Numbered from the stretch's first letter, positions 44,031 through 52,734 are shown. The stretch is 56,292 nt of DNA from Eubacteriales Family XIII. Incertae Sedis bacterium (GCA_031277015.1 JAISLZ010000035.1:1-56292), one strand, 5' to 3'. The notes: generated from the letters alone by a model not told the origin. Made by a program: numbers and translations.

Positions 44031-45614
44031 ATGAACAGAAATAGAATGGGTAACAGCTATAGTACAGGAAAGAGAAGTTCCATTCGGATGGTGTTAGCAT
44101 TTGCGTTGGCATTCGTTTTGACCACATCCCTTTCGGTCACCGCTTTTGGTGAGTCCGGTGAATATGCGGAACATGGCGAAAACGCAGTTATAAAGCCCGC
44201 CCCCGATACCGGAGACGTTATCAGCCTATCCAGTGAAGCGTCAGGGATAAGTCAGCTCGCTATCGATGAGGCTCGCGGTCAGTTGACAGATATCCTCGGT
44301 TCATACGACGTGAAAGCGATGAGATCTCCCAGTGCCAAACCTCCGGTGACACAACTGTTGAAAGATGGCAAGCCTGTAGATGGTGATGCGTGCGCCTTAG
44401 GCAGTATATATTGGAATCCTGCAACCTACAGCCCCACGGGCGATGTCGGCAACGCCTTTCAGCAGGGCGGCACTATGGCGGGACGCGCCAATACATTCAC
44501 AATATCCGGCAGGAATCAGGATGTTTTTTTTGCCACGGTCCCGTCGTATAGCGGTGATCTGGCGGGCAATCAGGCACAGTTCAACGCTCTCGGTCTCGTA
44601 CCCGGTACGTACGCCATGATACCCGCGGGCATAGCCAGCCGGTATGGTTCGTCATTCGAGCCTGAAAATCTATGGTCCGAAGGCAATTGTGACAATATGT
44701 GGGACGTGAACGACCCCCCTTTTCAGTATACCCATGCGTACAACAAGGCGGCCACATTTACGGACAGGGTGATCTATCAGAAATGGACCGTCAACGAGAC
44801 GTCCCCGGGGGCGATAGACTCTATCAGATACTGGGAACTCGACACCTCTGCCAAATGGTATCAGGACTTTAACTTCAAACTCAAAGGTTATGTGAGTTAT
44901 TACGGCGACGGAGGTGGCAACACGACGAAATGGTTAGATAATGGGGCCGCATATCCATCGTACACGCCCACGCGCAAAGGCTTCAAATTTGGCGGATGGT
45001 TTACTCAATTCCCTGTAGGCGGCGCCAAGATCGTTCCCGGGAAGACCCAGGTATGGTTTGGCGAGGGCTATAACAAGTCTGTCTACGTTCACTGGGATAA
45101 AACAGTTAAAATCACATTTAACCCTAATAAAGGAAAGATCACCAAGGGCAAGAAAGTGACGAAGGCCAAATACCGGGGGAAGCTTGGCAAAGCGCCGACG
45201 GCCAAACGTAGCGGCTACACGAGCCTGGGATGGTACTACGGTTCTACCAGCAATGGTTACAAATTACATGAAAAGGGCCTCATCGTGCTTGTGCCTAAGG
45301 CCGCGTTCAAAGCCCAGTGGATAAAGAACGGCAAGGGCAAGACCGTGTCAGGCTCCGAATGGAACCGTATACTGCAATCCTACAAGAAAAAGCTGTTCAT
45401 CAATTACAAATCGGTAGGCGCTGCGATAGGCGGCAAAGGGGTGTACAACGGCGAAGTCAACCACTATGTTGGCTCGGACGGCTTATATAATTATTATATC
45501 AAATGCAAGGAGTATGAATGGAACGGCAACATAGACGGTACTATCGTCAAAATGTATTTTTCCGTCAAGACGGGCAATCTCATCAACGGAACCAGATCTG
45601 GCGGACTGAAATAA
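44031..45614 (+). CDS. secreted protein with InlB-type repeats, function unknown
   Basis: 527 residues. Signal peptide (SIRMVLAFALAFVLTTSLSV to VTAFG, about 20-45); a central region of about 250 residues that I do not recognise (NTFTISGRNQDVFFATVP, MIPAGIASRYGSS); then two InlB B-repeat-like units (about 300-355 and 360-425) with FKFGGWFT and YTSLGWYYG cores; a C-terminal 100-residue domain with many Tyr and Lys. It follows the protease gene by 14 nt with AGGAGG upstream, so both are likely co-expressed; it may be a substrate, partner or independent adhesin. Confidence 0.82.
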   Translation: MNRNRMGNSYSTGKRSSIRMVLAFALAFVLTTSLSVTAFGESGEYAEHGENAVIKPAPDTGDVISLSSEASGISQLAIDEARGQLTDILGSYDVKAMRSPSAKPPVTQLLKDGKPVDGDACALGSIYWNPATYSPTGDVGNAFQQGGTMAGRANTFTISGRNQDVFFATVPSYSGDLAGNQAQFNALGLVPGTYAMIPAGIASRYGSSFEPENLWSEGNCDNMWDVNDPPFQYTHAYNKAATFTDRVIYQKWTVNETSPGAIDSIRYWELDTSAKWYQDFNFKLKGYVSYYGDGGGNTTKWLDNGAAYPSYTPTRKGFKFGGWFTQFPVGGAKIVPGKTQVWFGEGYNKSVYVHWDKTVKITFNPNKGKITKGKKVTKAKYRGKLGKAPTAKRSGYTSLGWYYGSTSNGYKLHEKGLIVLVPKAAFKAQWIKNGKGKTVSGSEWNRILQSYKKKLFINYKSVGAAIGGKGVYNGEVNHYVGSDGLYNYYIKCKEYEWNGNIDGTIVKMYFSVKTGNLINGTRSGGLK

Positions 45615-45633
45615 GGTTCGCACACTATCAAAG

Positions 45634-46179
45634 ATGAAAGATGGCGGGCTCCAGCGCTTCACCAGGACGGCTCTCATGGCTGCCATCATCTTTGTCGTCA
45701 CCTACATCATCCGCATCCCTTTGCCGTTCGCTTCGGGCGGGTATCTCAATATAGGTGACGCGCCGATATACTTGTCCGCCTACCTGCTCGGTGGGCCGGC
45801 TGGCGCTATTGCCGGAGCGATCGGTGCAGCCGCTTCCGATCTCGCGGCAGGCTACGTGTTTTATGTGGCGCCCACCGCGGCAATCAAGGGCGTTATGGGG
45901 TTCGTATGTGGTAGCCTCATGAGCGGCGGACCCATCAAATCGGACAGCCTTGGCGTCGTAGGCCCGGCGCGCAAGGGAGGTACGAAACGATTTGTACTCG
46001 CTTCCGCGCTGGGCGGCGCGATCATGGTTGGAGGATACGCTGTGTTCGAGGCGATCTTTTTCAATATCAACCAGGCGCTTGCGGCCATACCGTTCAACTG
46101 TATTCAGTGGGCCGGGGGCGTCGCTGCCGCCGCTGCCCTCTTTCCCGTAGCCCGTGCCATCGAAAAAACTCTGCGTTAG
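45634..46179 (+). CDS. ECF transporter S component (first)
   Basis: 181 residues, about six membrane helices. The first helix carries ALMAA (the AxxxA motif contacting EcfT) and the second LNIGDAPIYLSAYLLGGPAGAIAGAIG resembles the substrate-binding subunits of energy-coupling factor transporters in the HmpT/RibU group. Energising EcfA/EcfT subunits must be encoded elsewhere. Its TAG stop lies within the TTAG flank of the hairpin element at 46180. The ribosome binding site is weak. The vitamin cannot be predicted. Confidence 0.8.
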   Translation: MKDGGLQRFTRTALMAAIIFVVTYIIRIPLPFASGGYLNIGDAPIYLSAYLLGGPAGAIAGAIGAAASDLAAGYVFYVAPTAAIKGVMGFVCGSLMSGGPIKSDSLGVVGPARKGGTKRFVLASALGGAIMVGGYAVFEAIFFNINQALAAIPFNCIQWAGGVAAAAALFPVARAIEKTLR

Positions 46180-46247
46180 GGAAACGCTGATTAAATCTGC
46201 GCCACACCGGCGGCGAATCCGGCGACATATCTTATATCAGTGTTTCC
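46180..46247. mobile_element. MITE-like hairpin repeat, copy 2, with TTAG target duplication
   Basis: A 68-bp element with 12-bp terminal inverted repeats, GGAAACGCTGAT at the left and ATCAGTGTTTCC at the right (one mismatch), flanked on both sides by TTAG (46176-46179 and 46248-46251). It is non-coding and GC-rich in the centre. Because the target TTAG carries the TAG stop codon of the upstream gene, insertion left that stop codon intact. Confidence 0.75.
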
Positions 46248-46272
46248 TTAGGAGCCGTATATGGGCTATATA

Positions 46273-46281
46273 TGTTATACT
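46273..46281 (+). promoter_or_regulatory. extended -10 promoter of the second ECF gene
   Basis: TGT-TATACT (TGn-TATACT), 22 bp after the hairpin element and its duplication; leader about 65 nt. Confidence 0.5.
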
Positions 46282-46352
46282 TTTAGCGTATAGTTATCGT
46301 AACGCCGGAGCGTGCGCGCCCCGGTGTAAGACGGAAAGAGAAGGTACTTATC

Positions 46353-47231
46353 ATGTCGGACAGAAATTCGACCCGCGAAAAGACTTTACTCTTGGTCCAG
46401 TTTTCGATCCTGCTTGCGATTGAAGCCATCGTGTGCTTCACTCCGCTCGGCTCCATTCCATTGGCGCCCCCGCTGATCGTAGCGACCTTGGGTATGATAC
46501 CGGTCATCATCGCGGGAATCCTGCTCGGTCTTTGGGCCGGGGCGCTCATGGGGGCTTTTGCGGGGATGTTCAGCTTCATCGTGTGGACATTCATGCCGCC
46601 GTCGATCATGGCGTTTGTGTTCACTCCGTTCGCGTCGATCGGCGACGTTCACGGCAACTTTTGGAGCCTGCTCATATGCTTTGCTCCTCGCATAGGCGTA
46701 GGTGTCGTAGCGGCAGGATTATTCATCCTGTTCAGGAAGATTCTGAATCCGGATAGCGCGCGCGCGCAGGCGACATACCTGACGGGCGCTGCCGCGGCGA
46801 GCGCTATAGTGACGGCGATCATCACCATCATCATCTACATCCTCGCTCTGCGCGTGCTGGGTGCCTCACTCAGCGCGTCACACTACTGGATCATCGCGAT
46901 AGCCATCTTTGTCGCGCTCGCCGTCGTGTTTTATCTCCTTTTCAGCAGGCGTGTCAGCACGGATGTGGCCGCGGATATCGTAGCCTACGGCGCCAGTGCC
47001 GTGGCCGCGTCTATGACGAATACCATATGCGTTTTAGGGGGCGTGTACCTGTTCTTCGGCCGCGATTACGCGCAGGTGATGCAGATAAGCTACGATGCGA
47101 TGATGGGAGTTATCGGCCTGTCTGTCGTTACGAATGGCATACCCGAGGCAGCGCTCTCGGCTCTTTGCGCCTACTTCATTGCCCGTGTCATAATGCGCCG
47201 CGGCAATATGAAAAAAATAAAAATGAGATAG
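46353..47231 (+). CDS. ECF transporter S component (second)
   Basis: 292 residues with seven or eight predicted membrane helices: LVQFSILLAIEAIVCFTPLG, PLIVATLGMIPVIIAGILLG and a duplicated-looking C-terminal half. The repeated short loops and Gly/Ala-rich helices fit the S-component class, but it is longer than the usual 180-220 residues. GAAGG precedes the ATG. It shares orientation with the first S component and is separated from it by the MITE-like element and its own promoter. Substrate unknown. Confidence 0.75.
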   Translation: MSDRNSTREKTLLLVQFSILLAIEAIVCFTPLGSIPLAPPLIVATLGMIPVIIAGILLGLWAGALMGAFAGMFSFIVWTFMPPSIMAFVFTPFASIGDVHGNFWSLLICFAPRIGVGVVAAGLFILFRKILNPDSARAQATYLTGAAAASAIVTAIITIIIYILALRVLGASLSASHYWIIAIAIFVALAVVFYLLFSRRVSTDVAADIVAYGASAVAASMTNTICVLGGVYLFFGRDYAQVMQISYDAMMGVIGLSVVTNGIPEAALSALCAYFIARVIMRRGNMKKIKMR

Positions 47232-47332
47232 TTGTAGCGGTGGCCATAAAATGGTAAGGTAGTACGTATAAAGGATGCTGGGAGAATCCCGGCGCGGTAG
47301 GATAGCCGGCATTATGGCGGTAAGGTGGCAGT

Positions 47333-47611
47333 ATGGAGTTTGAACGTAAAGGTAACTGGATATTTAAAAGGAATGATGGGGGCAACGTTATTGCCGAGGT
47401 CACTTTCCCTAAGCTGAGGGACGGCGTAGTCGTGATCAATCACACCTATGTCGACGATTCGCTCAGGGGACGCGGTATCGCGGGTCAGCTCGTCGAAGCC
47501 GCGTACGAAGCGATCAAGGCCGAGGGTATGAAGGCGGAAATCACCTGTCCTTATGCTGTCAAATGGTTTGGAGACAGGCCAGACAAGAACGACATTGTGG
47601 TGAGCGAATAG
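47333..47611 (+). CDS. small GNAT-fold N-acetyltransferase (YjdJ-like)
   Basis: 92 residues. GVVVINHTYVDDSLRGRGIAGQL includes the acetyl-CoA pyrophosphate-binding R/Q-x-x-G-x-G/A loop (RGRGIA), and the C-terminal ITCPYAVKWF is typical of the short acetyltransferase group also called Acetyltransf_CG. Substrate unknown. GGTGG precedes the ATG. The next gene starts 4 nt after its stop, so both are in an operon. Confidence 0.85.
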   Translation: MEFERKGNWIFKRNDGGNVIAEVTFPKLRDGVVVINHTYVDDSLRGRGIAGQLVEAAYEAIKAEGMKAEITCPYAVKWFGDRPDKNDIVVSE

Positions 47612-47615
47612 GAGC

Positions 47616-48374
47616 ATGGCGCGTTACGGGACATTAAGACGCAATCTGCGGCGGAACATAAAGCCGTGGGTCGAAGATGACGCGGTAAAGTTTCGGGATG
47701 AGAGGGCGTTGTTCGCGAAAGTTCTCGCGGTTTTTGTCGTGCTATCCTTGTCAGGGGCGTTCGTACCGCTGGTTGCCAATCTGGTGTTTCGTATACCCGA
47801 TCTGTACAGCTTTGATCTTGGGCGGACACAGGCTGTGGAAGATATTGGAGTGAAGGTGAATAACGGCGATGTGGCGGACGCGATTTCGTCGTTCATGCGA
47901 CATAGGACGGACAGCTTACGGATCAACGCGGAATCTGATAGCGGCAAAGTTCCGCTTTTCACAGGGAATGATCGTACGGTCATGATGACGCTCAGATCGT
48001 TCCTCGACAATACCCTCGCAATAGGCTTTACCTTGCTTGCCCTATTTCTTGCGTTGTGCTTTATGCTCGTGAGGTGGAATAGGCCGCGTGAACTCAGGCT
48101 TGGGTTCATGGGCGGATTAGCTGCATACGTTGCTGTCATCTGCTTCCCCGTACTCGTGATCGTGTTCGGAGGGCCGCCCATGTGGATATGGAAGGAAGTC
48201 ATCGGTGCGGCGTTCGTGCCCGGCGACATGATGCCGGAGCTGTTTCATCGTGGTTTTTTCCTTACGTCATGGATAGCTGTGACAGCAGTTACCCTCGCGA
48301 TAATAATTGTATTGCTCTCTGTTGTCAGGAGGTTGACACGGCATGAAAGTATGTTTTTGGGGAAGATTGCCTGA
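47616..48374 (+). CDS. integral membrane protein, DUF1461-like
   Basis: 252 residues. Four membrane segments (about 35-57, 130-150, 160-185 and 215-240) with one large extracytoplasmic loop between the first and second. Loop and helix boundaries (SFLDNTLAIGF and FVPGDMMPELFHRGFF) resemble the DUF1461 family, which has a similar length and topology. Function unknown. AGGAG nearly touches the ATG, an unusually short spacing, but no better start exists downstream. Confidence 0.65.
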   Translation: MARYGTLRRNLRRNIKPWVEDDAVKFRDERALFAKVLAVFVVLSLSGAFVPLVANLVFRIPDLYSFDLGRTQAVEDIGVKVNNGDVADAISSFMRHRTDSLRINAESDSGKVPLFTGNDRTVMMTLRSFLDNTLAIGFTLLALFLALCFMLVRWNRPRELRLGFMGGLAAYVAVICFPVLVIVFGGPPMWIWKEVIGAAFVPGDMMPELFHRGFFLTSWIAVTAVTLAIIIVLLSVVRRLTRHESMFLGKIA

Positions 48375-48448
48375 CGTAATTACGACAGGCAATAGCCTTT
48401 TGGCGTTGTTGGATAGAAATCCTCGCTTTGTAGTGAATGGAGTATGAA

Positions 48449-48997
48449 ATGGCAGTATATGTACATTTAGCTGATGGATTTGAGGAGATAGAGGCATTGA
48501 CGCAGGTTGATCTGCTACGTCGTGCTGGGGTGAATGTTGAGACCGTGTCGATTATGGGGCGGCTGAGCGTTACTGGAGTACATGGCATTGAAGTGATTGC
48601 GGATATCGTGTTCGCTGATGCGGACTACGGCAGTTGCGACATGATAGTGCTTCCCGGTGGGCAGCCCGGTGCGGAGCGTCTCGCCGAGCACGAGGGACTG
48701 AAGCAGAAACTGCTCTCGTTTGCGAATGAGGAGCGGCGCATCGCGGCCATCTGCGCTTCGCCGAACCTCGTGCTCGCGCCGCTCGGTATCATTGATGGAC
48801 GGAAGGCCACTGGCTATCCCGGCTTCGATGACAACATGGGCAAGGCCGTCATCACAGGCGGCGATGTTGTGAAGGACGGTCACATCATAACTTCGCGCGG
48901 CCCCGCTACCGCGACGGCGTTTGGCCTGGCCCTCGTCGAGGAGCTCTGTGGTGGAAGCAAACGTGATGAACTCGCGAAAGATCTGCTGTATGAATAA
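48449..48997 (+). CDS. DJ-1/PfpI family protein
   Basis: 182 residues. DJ-1 features are FEEIEA with the conserved Glu near residue 14, MIVLPGG and the nucleophile cysteine in AAICASP. The length and DGFEEIEAL opening match the DJ-1/YajL/ThiJ branch (proposed deglycase or redox chaperone) rather than PfpI proteases. The ATG at 48449 follows GGAG by 8 nt; an in-frame ATG four codons upstream overlaps the ribosome binding site. Confidence 0.9.
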   Translation: MAVYVHLADGFEEIEALTQVDLLRRAGVNVETVSIMGRLSVTGVHGIEVIADIVFADADYGSCDMIVLPGGQPGAERLAEHEGLKQKLLSFANEERRIAAICASPNLVLAPLGIIDGRKATGYPGFDDNMGKAVITGGDVVKDGHIITSRGPATATAFGLALVEELCGGSKRDELAKDLLYE

Positions 48998-49086
48998 ATA
49001 ATACTGACGACTGTATATTTATAAGCTGATTATGAGTGATGAAATGGTGTTGCAATGATGGGTGCAGGCTGAGCGGAGAGGTCGGA

Positions 49087-50187
49087 ATGATGAGCGCAGA
49101 TATACGGAACTACGGTAAAGACAGAATAGGTGTGCTCTTTGGGGGAAGATCGCAGGAGCATGAGATATCTGTACTGTCGGCGGCGGCGCTGATGGACGCT
49201 ATAGACAGGGATAAGCATGAGGTCGTTCCGGTGGGCATCGGCAAGGATGGGCGTTGGTATATCGTCGGCGGGGATATGAGCGGACTGCGCGTGCTTAGCG
49301 ATTCGCGGATGGAGCGTCTGATTCCGCGAGGCGGTAGCGAGGCTGACATCGCGGCATGTCCGGGCGCGCGGCCCTTGAGCCTTGCGGAGTTCGCGGATTG
49401 CGTCGATTTCGTGTTCCCGACGCTTCACGGGCCTTTCGGCGAGGATGGCACTGTGCAGGGACTTTTTGAGATGATGGGTATCCCCTATGCGGGCTGCGGG
49501 GTATGCGCCTCAGCTGTCTCGATGGACAAAATTATAGCTAAGGAACTACTGTCGCGAGCTGGCATCTCGGTGCTTCCTTACACCTTTGCTACAGAGGGGG
49601 AGTATGGCGCCGACACGCCCGGCGTGCTGGCGCGCATCGAGGGGGTGGTTGACTATCCGGTTTATGTCAAGCCGGCGAATATGGGGTCGAGCGTGGGGGT
49701 GCGCCGGGCGGGCGGCCGCCATGAGCTCGCGGAGGCCATAGGGGATGCGCTACGCTACGACCGCCGTGTGCTCGTTGAGGAGGAGTCGAGTGGGCGCGAG
49801 CTCGAGGCGGCCGTGCTCGGCAACGACGAGCTAAGCGTCGGCGCCGTCGGCGAGATCATGACGGGCGGAGGATTCTACGATTACGACACGAAATACAGGA
49901 ACAACGTATTTGGCCTCAGCATACCGGCAGGCATCCCTAAGGACGTAGAGGCGCGTATCAAGGACCTGACGATCAAGACATTCAAAACCCTTGACGGTGC
50001 AGGCTTCGCGAGAGTGGATTTTTTTTATAACGAAGATACCGGCGTAGCCTATGTGAACGAGATGAACACGATACCGGGCTTCACACAGTACAGCATGTTC
50101 CCGCAGTTGTGGGAAGCGGCGGGCGTGGACTACCGTGACCTGATAGAAAAAATAATAGAGCTGGGCTATGAAAGGCATCCGGCATGA
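49087..50187 (+). CDS. ddl: D-alanine--D-alanine ligase
   Basis: About 366 residues, ATP-grasp enzyme making the D-Ala-D-Ala end of peptidoglycan precursors. Landmarks: IGVLFGGRSQEHEISVLSA, LHGPFGEDGTVQGLFE, VKPANMGSSVGV (ATP loop), and the Mg-binding C-terminal YVNEMNTIPGFTQYSMFP. The ATG at 49087 follows GGAGAGG by 5 nt; earlier in-frame starts lack one. Whether it can make D-Ala-D-lactate cannot be decided reliably by eye. Confidence 0.96.
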   Translation: MMSADIRNYGKDRIGVLFGGRSQEHEISVLSAAALMDAIDRDKHEVVPVGIGKDGRWYIVGGDMSGLRVLSDSRMERLIPRGGSEADIAACPGARPLSLAEFADCVDFVFPTLHGPFGEDGTVQGLFEMMGIPYAGCGVCASAVSMDKIIAKELLSRAGISVLPYTFATEGEYGADTPGVLARIEGVVDYPVYVKPANMGSSVGVRRAGGRHELAEAIGDALRYDRRVLVEEESSGRELEAAVLGNDELSVGAVGEIMTGGGFYDYDTKYRNNVFGLSIPAGIPKDVEARIKDLTIKTFKTLDGAGFARVDFFYNEDTGVAYVNEMNTIPGFTQYSMFPQLWEAAGVDYRDLIEKIIELGYERHPA

Positions 50188-50222
50188 TATATAATGGGAT
50201 GAAGTTTGGCGGGTAGCATGAT

Positions 50223-50669
50223 ATGAAAGACATTATTCTCAAGATAATAGGTAGTCAGTCGGATGCGGTGGATGCGTCGTCCGGGTCTGTAGATGAGCCG
50301 GGCATGGAGTTCATTACGGAAGGCCGCTTTTATAAGCGTGGACCTTCGATCTACCTCGTCTACGACGAGAGTGATTTTTCAGGCATGGAAGGCTGCACTA
50401 CGAGCCTCCGTATCACGGGCGACAAGATACGCATGAAACGGTACGGCGAGGACATCCCCGACGGGACATCCATAGAGTTCGAGAAGGGTAAGCGTTTCAG
50501 CGGTTGGTATGAAACGCCGTTCGGCTCGGTAGAGATGGAGGTCCTGACGAACGATATAGATAACCGTATTACGGGCGAGGGCAAGGGTTCTATCGACATA
50601 GACTATCATGTGAGCCTGAAAGGGCTGACCGAGAGCCGTAGCAGGTTGAGCATCGAGATATTGCAGTAA
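50223..50669 (+). CDS. DUF1934 family protein (YwiB-like)
   Basis: 148 residues, predicted all-beta (calycin-like barrel). The family signature is seen in MEFITEGRFYKRGPSIYLVYDESDFSGMEG, CTTSLRITGDKIRMKR and the C-terminal YHVSLKGLTESRSRLSIEI. Small cytosolic protein of unknown function, often near ddl, argS or murein genes in clostridia. It lies 35 nt after ddl and probably belongs to the same transcript. Confidence 0.9.
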   Translation: MKDIILKIIGSQSDAVDASSGSVDEPGMEFITEGRFYKRGPSIYLVYDESDFSGMEGCTTSLRITGDKIRMKRYGEDIPDGTSIEFEKGKRFSGWYETPFGSVEMEVLTNDIDNRITGEGKGSIDIDYHVSLKGLTESRSRLSIEILQ

Positions 50670-50773
50670 CGTCTATCTGGTGGTCGTAGAGCGCCAAAAA
50701 TCACGTTCGGATCCATATGAATGAGTATACCATCCCAGCTTGCGGCGTTCGGTCCGGATGTATGCACGGGATG

Positions 50774-50779
50774 TATAAT
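50774..50779 (+). promoter_or_regulatory. -10 box upstream of the aminotransferase gene
   Basis: TATAAT 36 nt before the ATG at 50816, preceded by TG. No clear -35. Confidence 0.4.
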
Positions 50780-50815
50780 AAAAATGATAGTGTTGATGAA
50801 ATAAGGAGGTCGGCA

Positions 50816-52105
50816 ATGCCGATATGGAGTGAGTTAGGCAAAAAAGATCAACAGGAATTGCTCGCAGAGAGCAGGGCAAGGTACGACGGACTTAAGGCCC
50901 GTAGTCTCCGGCTCGACCTCTCTCGTGGGAAGCCGGGGCCGGACGCGCTGGACTTTTCGAACGGCATACTCGGCGCATTGGAAGACTATCATGCGGAAGG
51001 TGGCATTGACGTGCGCAACTACGGTGTGGTAGACGGTCTGCCTGAGCTCAAACGTCTCTTTGCCGACCTGCTCGGCGTGCCAGCCGGCAACATGATAGTC
51101 GGCGGCAATTCCAGCCTCACGCATATGTACAACACTTTCGCTATGCTTTACCTGTTTGGCGCGCCTGACGGCATGGGTGACATGGACTGCAGGCCGTGGC
51201 ATAGGGGCGATGCCGCGAAGATACTCTGCCCCGTGCCCGGTTACGACAGGCATTTCAATCTCTCCGCCGACTTTGGCGCGAAGCTTGTGAACATCCCTAT
51301 GGAGAAAGATGGCCCGGACATGGACGAGGCGGAGAGGCTCGCGGCCTCCGACCCGTCAGTCAAGGGCATATGGGTAGTTCCGCTGTACTCCAACCCCGCA
51401 GGCAGCGTCCTTTCCCGCGAGAAGGCTCTCAGGCTAGCGTGCATGAAGGCGGCTGCGCCCGACTTCCGCGTCTTTTGGGACAACGCTTACGGCGTGCATC
51501 ATCTCTGGGAGGAACATGAGGCGCCGGACATACTGTCTATGTGCTGCGAGGCGGGCTATCCCGAGAGAGCGTTCTATTTCTTCTCCACATCCAAGGTGAA
51601 TTTTCCCGGTAGCGGAGTAGGGCTCGTGGCCACCGGCCCCAAGACCATAGAGCGCATGAAAGTGCACCTGAAGCTGCAGACGATAGGCTTTGACAAGATA
51701 CCGCAGCTACGCACGGTCAGGTTCTTTGACGGGAAGGCTGAGAACGTACGCCTTCATATGACGAAGCTCGCGAAGGTGTTGCGTCCTAAGTTCGAGTTCG
51801 TCATGGATAGGCTCGACGCCGAGTTTGGGGGGACGGGCCTGCTATCCTACGAGCGTCCGCTCGGAGGATACTTCATTTCAGTGGACGTGCCGGAAGGGTG
51901 TGCGAAGAAGGTCGTGGAGATCGCGTCCGAGGCGGGAGCGGCGCTGACGCCGGCCGGCGCCACGTTCCCCTACGGGAAAGACCCGAAGGACAGCAATATA
52001 CGGATAGCGCCGACATTCCCTTCGCTGGAAGATCTTGCAGATACGTTGGATATTTTCTGCGCCTCCGTCAAGCTCGCAGCCCTTGAAAAGTATCTCGCGG
52101 TCTGA
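50816..52105 (+). CDS. aspartate aminotransferase, AspT-like (PF12897 type)
   Basis: About 429 residues, fold-type I PLP enzyme. The N-terminal YDGLKARSLRLDLSRGKPGP resembles the actinobacterial AspT group (the Asp_aminotransf family, PF12897). PLP-site residues are visible in VVPLYSNPAGSVLS, FWDNAYGVHHLW and the lysine segment FFSTSKVNFPGSG. It should interconvert aspartate and oxaloacetate with glutamate/2-oxoglutarate. The ATG at 50816 follows AAGGAGG by 7 nt; an upstream extension to 50717 is unlikely. tRNA-Gly follows after 22 nt. Confidence 0.9.
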   Translation: MPIWSELGKKDQQELLAESRARYDGLKARSLRLDLSRGKPGPDALDFSNGILGALEDYHAEGGIDVRNYGVVDGLPELKRLFADLLGVPAGNMIVGGNSSLTHMYNTFAMLYLFGAPDGMGDMDCRPWHRGDAAKILCPVPGYDRHFNLSADFGAKLVNIPMEKDGPDMDEAERLAASDPSVKGIWVVPLYSNPAGSVLSREKALRLACMKAAAPDFRVFWDNAYGVHHLWEEHEAPDILSMCCEAGYPERAFYFFSTSKVNFPGSGVGLVATGPKTIERMKVHLKLQTIGFDKIPQLRTVRFFDGKAENVRLHMTKLAKVLRPKFEFVMDRLDAEFGGTGLLSYERPLGGYFISVDVPEGCAKKVVEIASEAGAALTPAGATFPYGKDPKDSNIRIAPTFPSLEDLADTLDIFCASVKLAALEKYLAV

Positions 52106-52127
52106 TATGCTTATGCAGGCCGAATGT

Positions 52128-52201
52128 GCGGATGTAGTTCAATGGTAGAACACCAGCTTCCCAAGCTGGATACGAGGGTTCGATTCCCTTCATCCGCTCC
52201 A
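52128..52201 (+). tRNA. tRNA-Gly (anticodon CCC)
   Basis: Full cloverleaf: acceptor GCGGATG/CATCCGC, discriminator T and encoded CCA; anticodon stem CCAGC/GCTGG with loop TTCCCAA, giving CCC (reads GGG). Its 3' end (GATTCCCTTCATCCGC and CCA) recurs at 52291-52310 and 54998-55017, so it looks like the integration site of the adjacent island. Confidence 0.96.
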
Positions 52202-52256
52202 TGCGAGAAACGCCTCCTTTACGGAGGTGTTTCTTGCATCAGGATGAAGGGAATCG
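52199..52256 (+). repeat. 58-bp direct repeat, copy A (hairpin after tRNA-Gly)
   Basis: Nearly identical (one mismatch) to 54820-54877. It contains a strong hairpin, GAGAAACGCCTCC pairing with GGAGGTGTTTCT, that can act as terminator for tRNA-Gly, followed by GGATGAAGGGAATCG, which is the reverse complement of the tRNA-Gly T-arm/acceptor region. Confidence 0.85.
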
Positions 52257-52290
52257 AACCCGAAAGGGCGTGGGCGTAAAGCGCCTGCGT

Positions 52291-52310
52291 AATTCCCTTC
52301 ACCTGCTCCA
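52291..52310 (+). repeat. att-like copy of the tRNA-Gly 3' end (imperfect)
   Basis: AATTCCCTTCACCTGCTCCA resembles the tRNA-Gly 3' end with two changes. It also shares about 14 bases upstream with the copy at 54998. Together with GAAGGGAAT at about 52246 it can form a large hairpin. Confidence 0.6.
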
Positions 52311-52363
52311 AGATAGGTTGACAAGCAAGATGGCTTGATTTCACAGTTTGTCAGCCTTTTTCT

Positions 52364-52570
52364 TTTACGGATTCCATTTTAAAGCAGCCAAAATCGGAAA
52401 ACAAATCTGCGGGTGATAGCCTGGGCAAAATCGCGAACGATTTGGAAAGGAGAGGCGTCTGTTCTCCAAACGGCAACAGTACGTGGAGCCGTCAGGCAAT
52501 AAGCAAACTTCTTTCAAATGAGAAATATGTCGGCTATAGTTTGCTCCAAAAATGGCTTATGTCACTCTGA
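52364..52570 (+). pseudogene. serine recombinase remnant
   Basis: A short frame translating to GDSLGKIANDLERRGVCSPNG, then STWSRQAISKLLSNEKYVGYSLLQK, before a stop at 52568. This matches the C-terminal part of the Recombinase domain of large serine recombinases (the 'G..SP.G..W....I..iL.NekY.G' pattern). There is no start, no catalytic resolvase domain and no Cys-rich C-terminus, so it is a decayed fragment. It fits with past integration at tRNA-Gly. From 52571 to 52725 I see no gene. Confidence 0.75.
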
Positions 52571-52725
52571 ATCATTTTGGATTGTACGTCATCAGGTTTT
52601 GCTGTACAGTAAAATCGGAGAGTGTGATGGCCAAGAGCATTCGCCGTATGGGATTGTCTCTGTGCAGGATTCAGCGGAAGTACGTTTGTCTGTGAATCGA
52701 TTTCCTATTATTCATTGCTGAACTG

Positions 52726-52734
52726 TGGTAAAAT
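52726..52734 (+). promoter_or_regulatory. extended -10 promoter of the 344-residue protein gene
   Basis: TGG-TAAAAT with 9 nt between it and the ATG at 52744 and no Shine-Dalgarno: a nearly leaderless layout. Confidence 0.45.
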
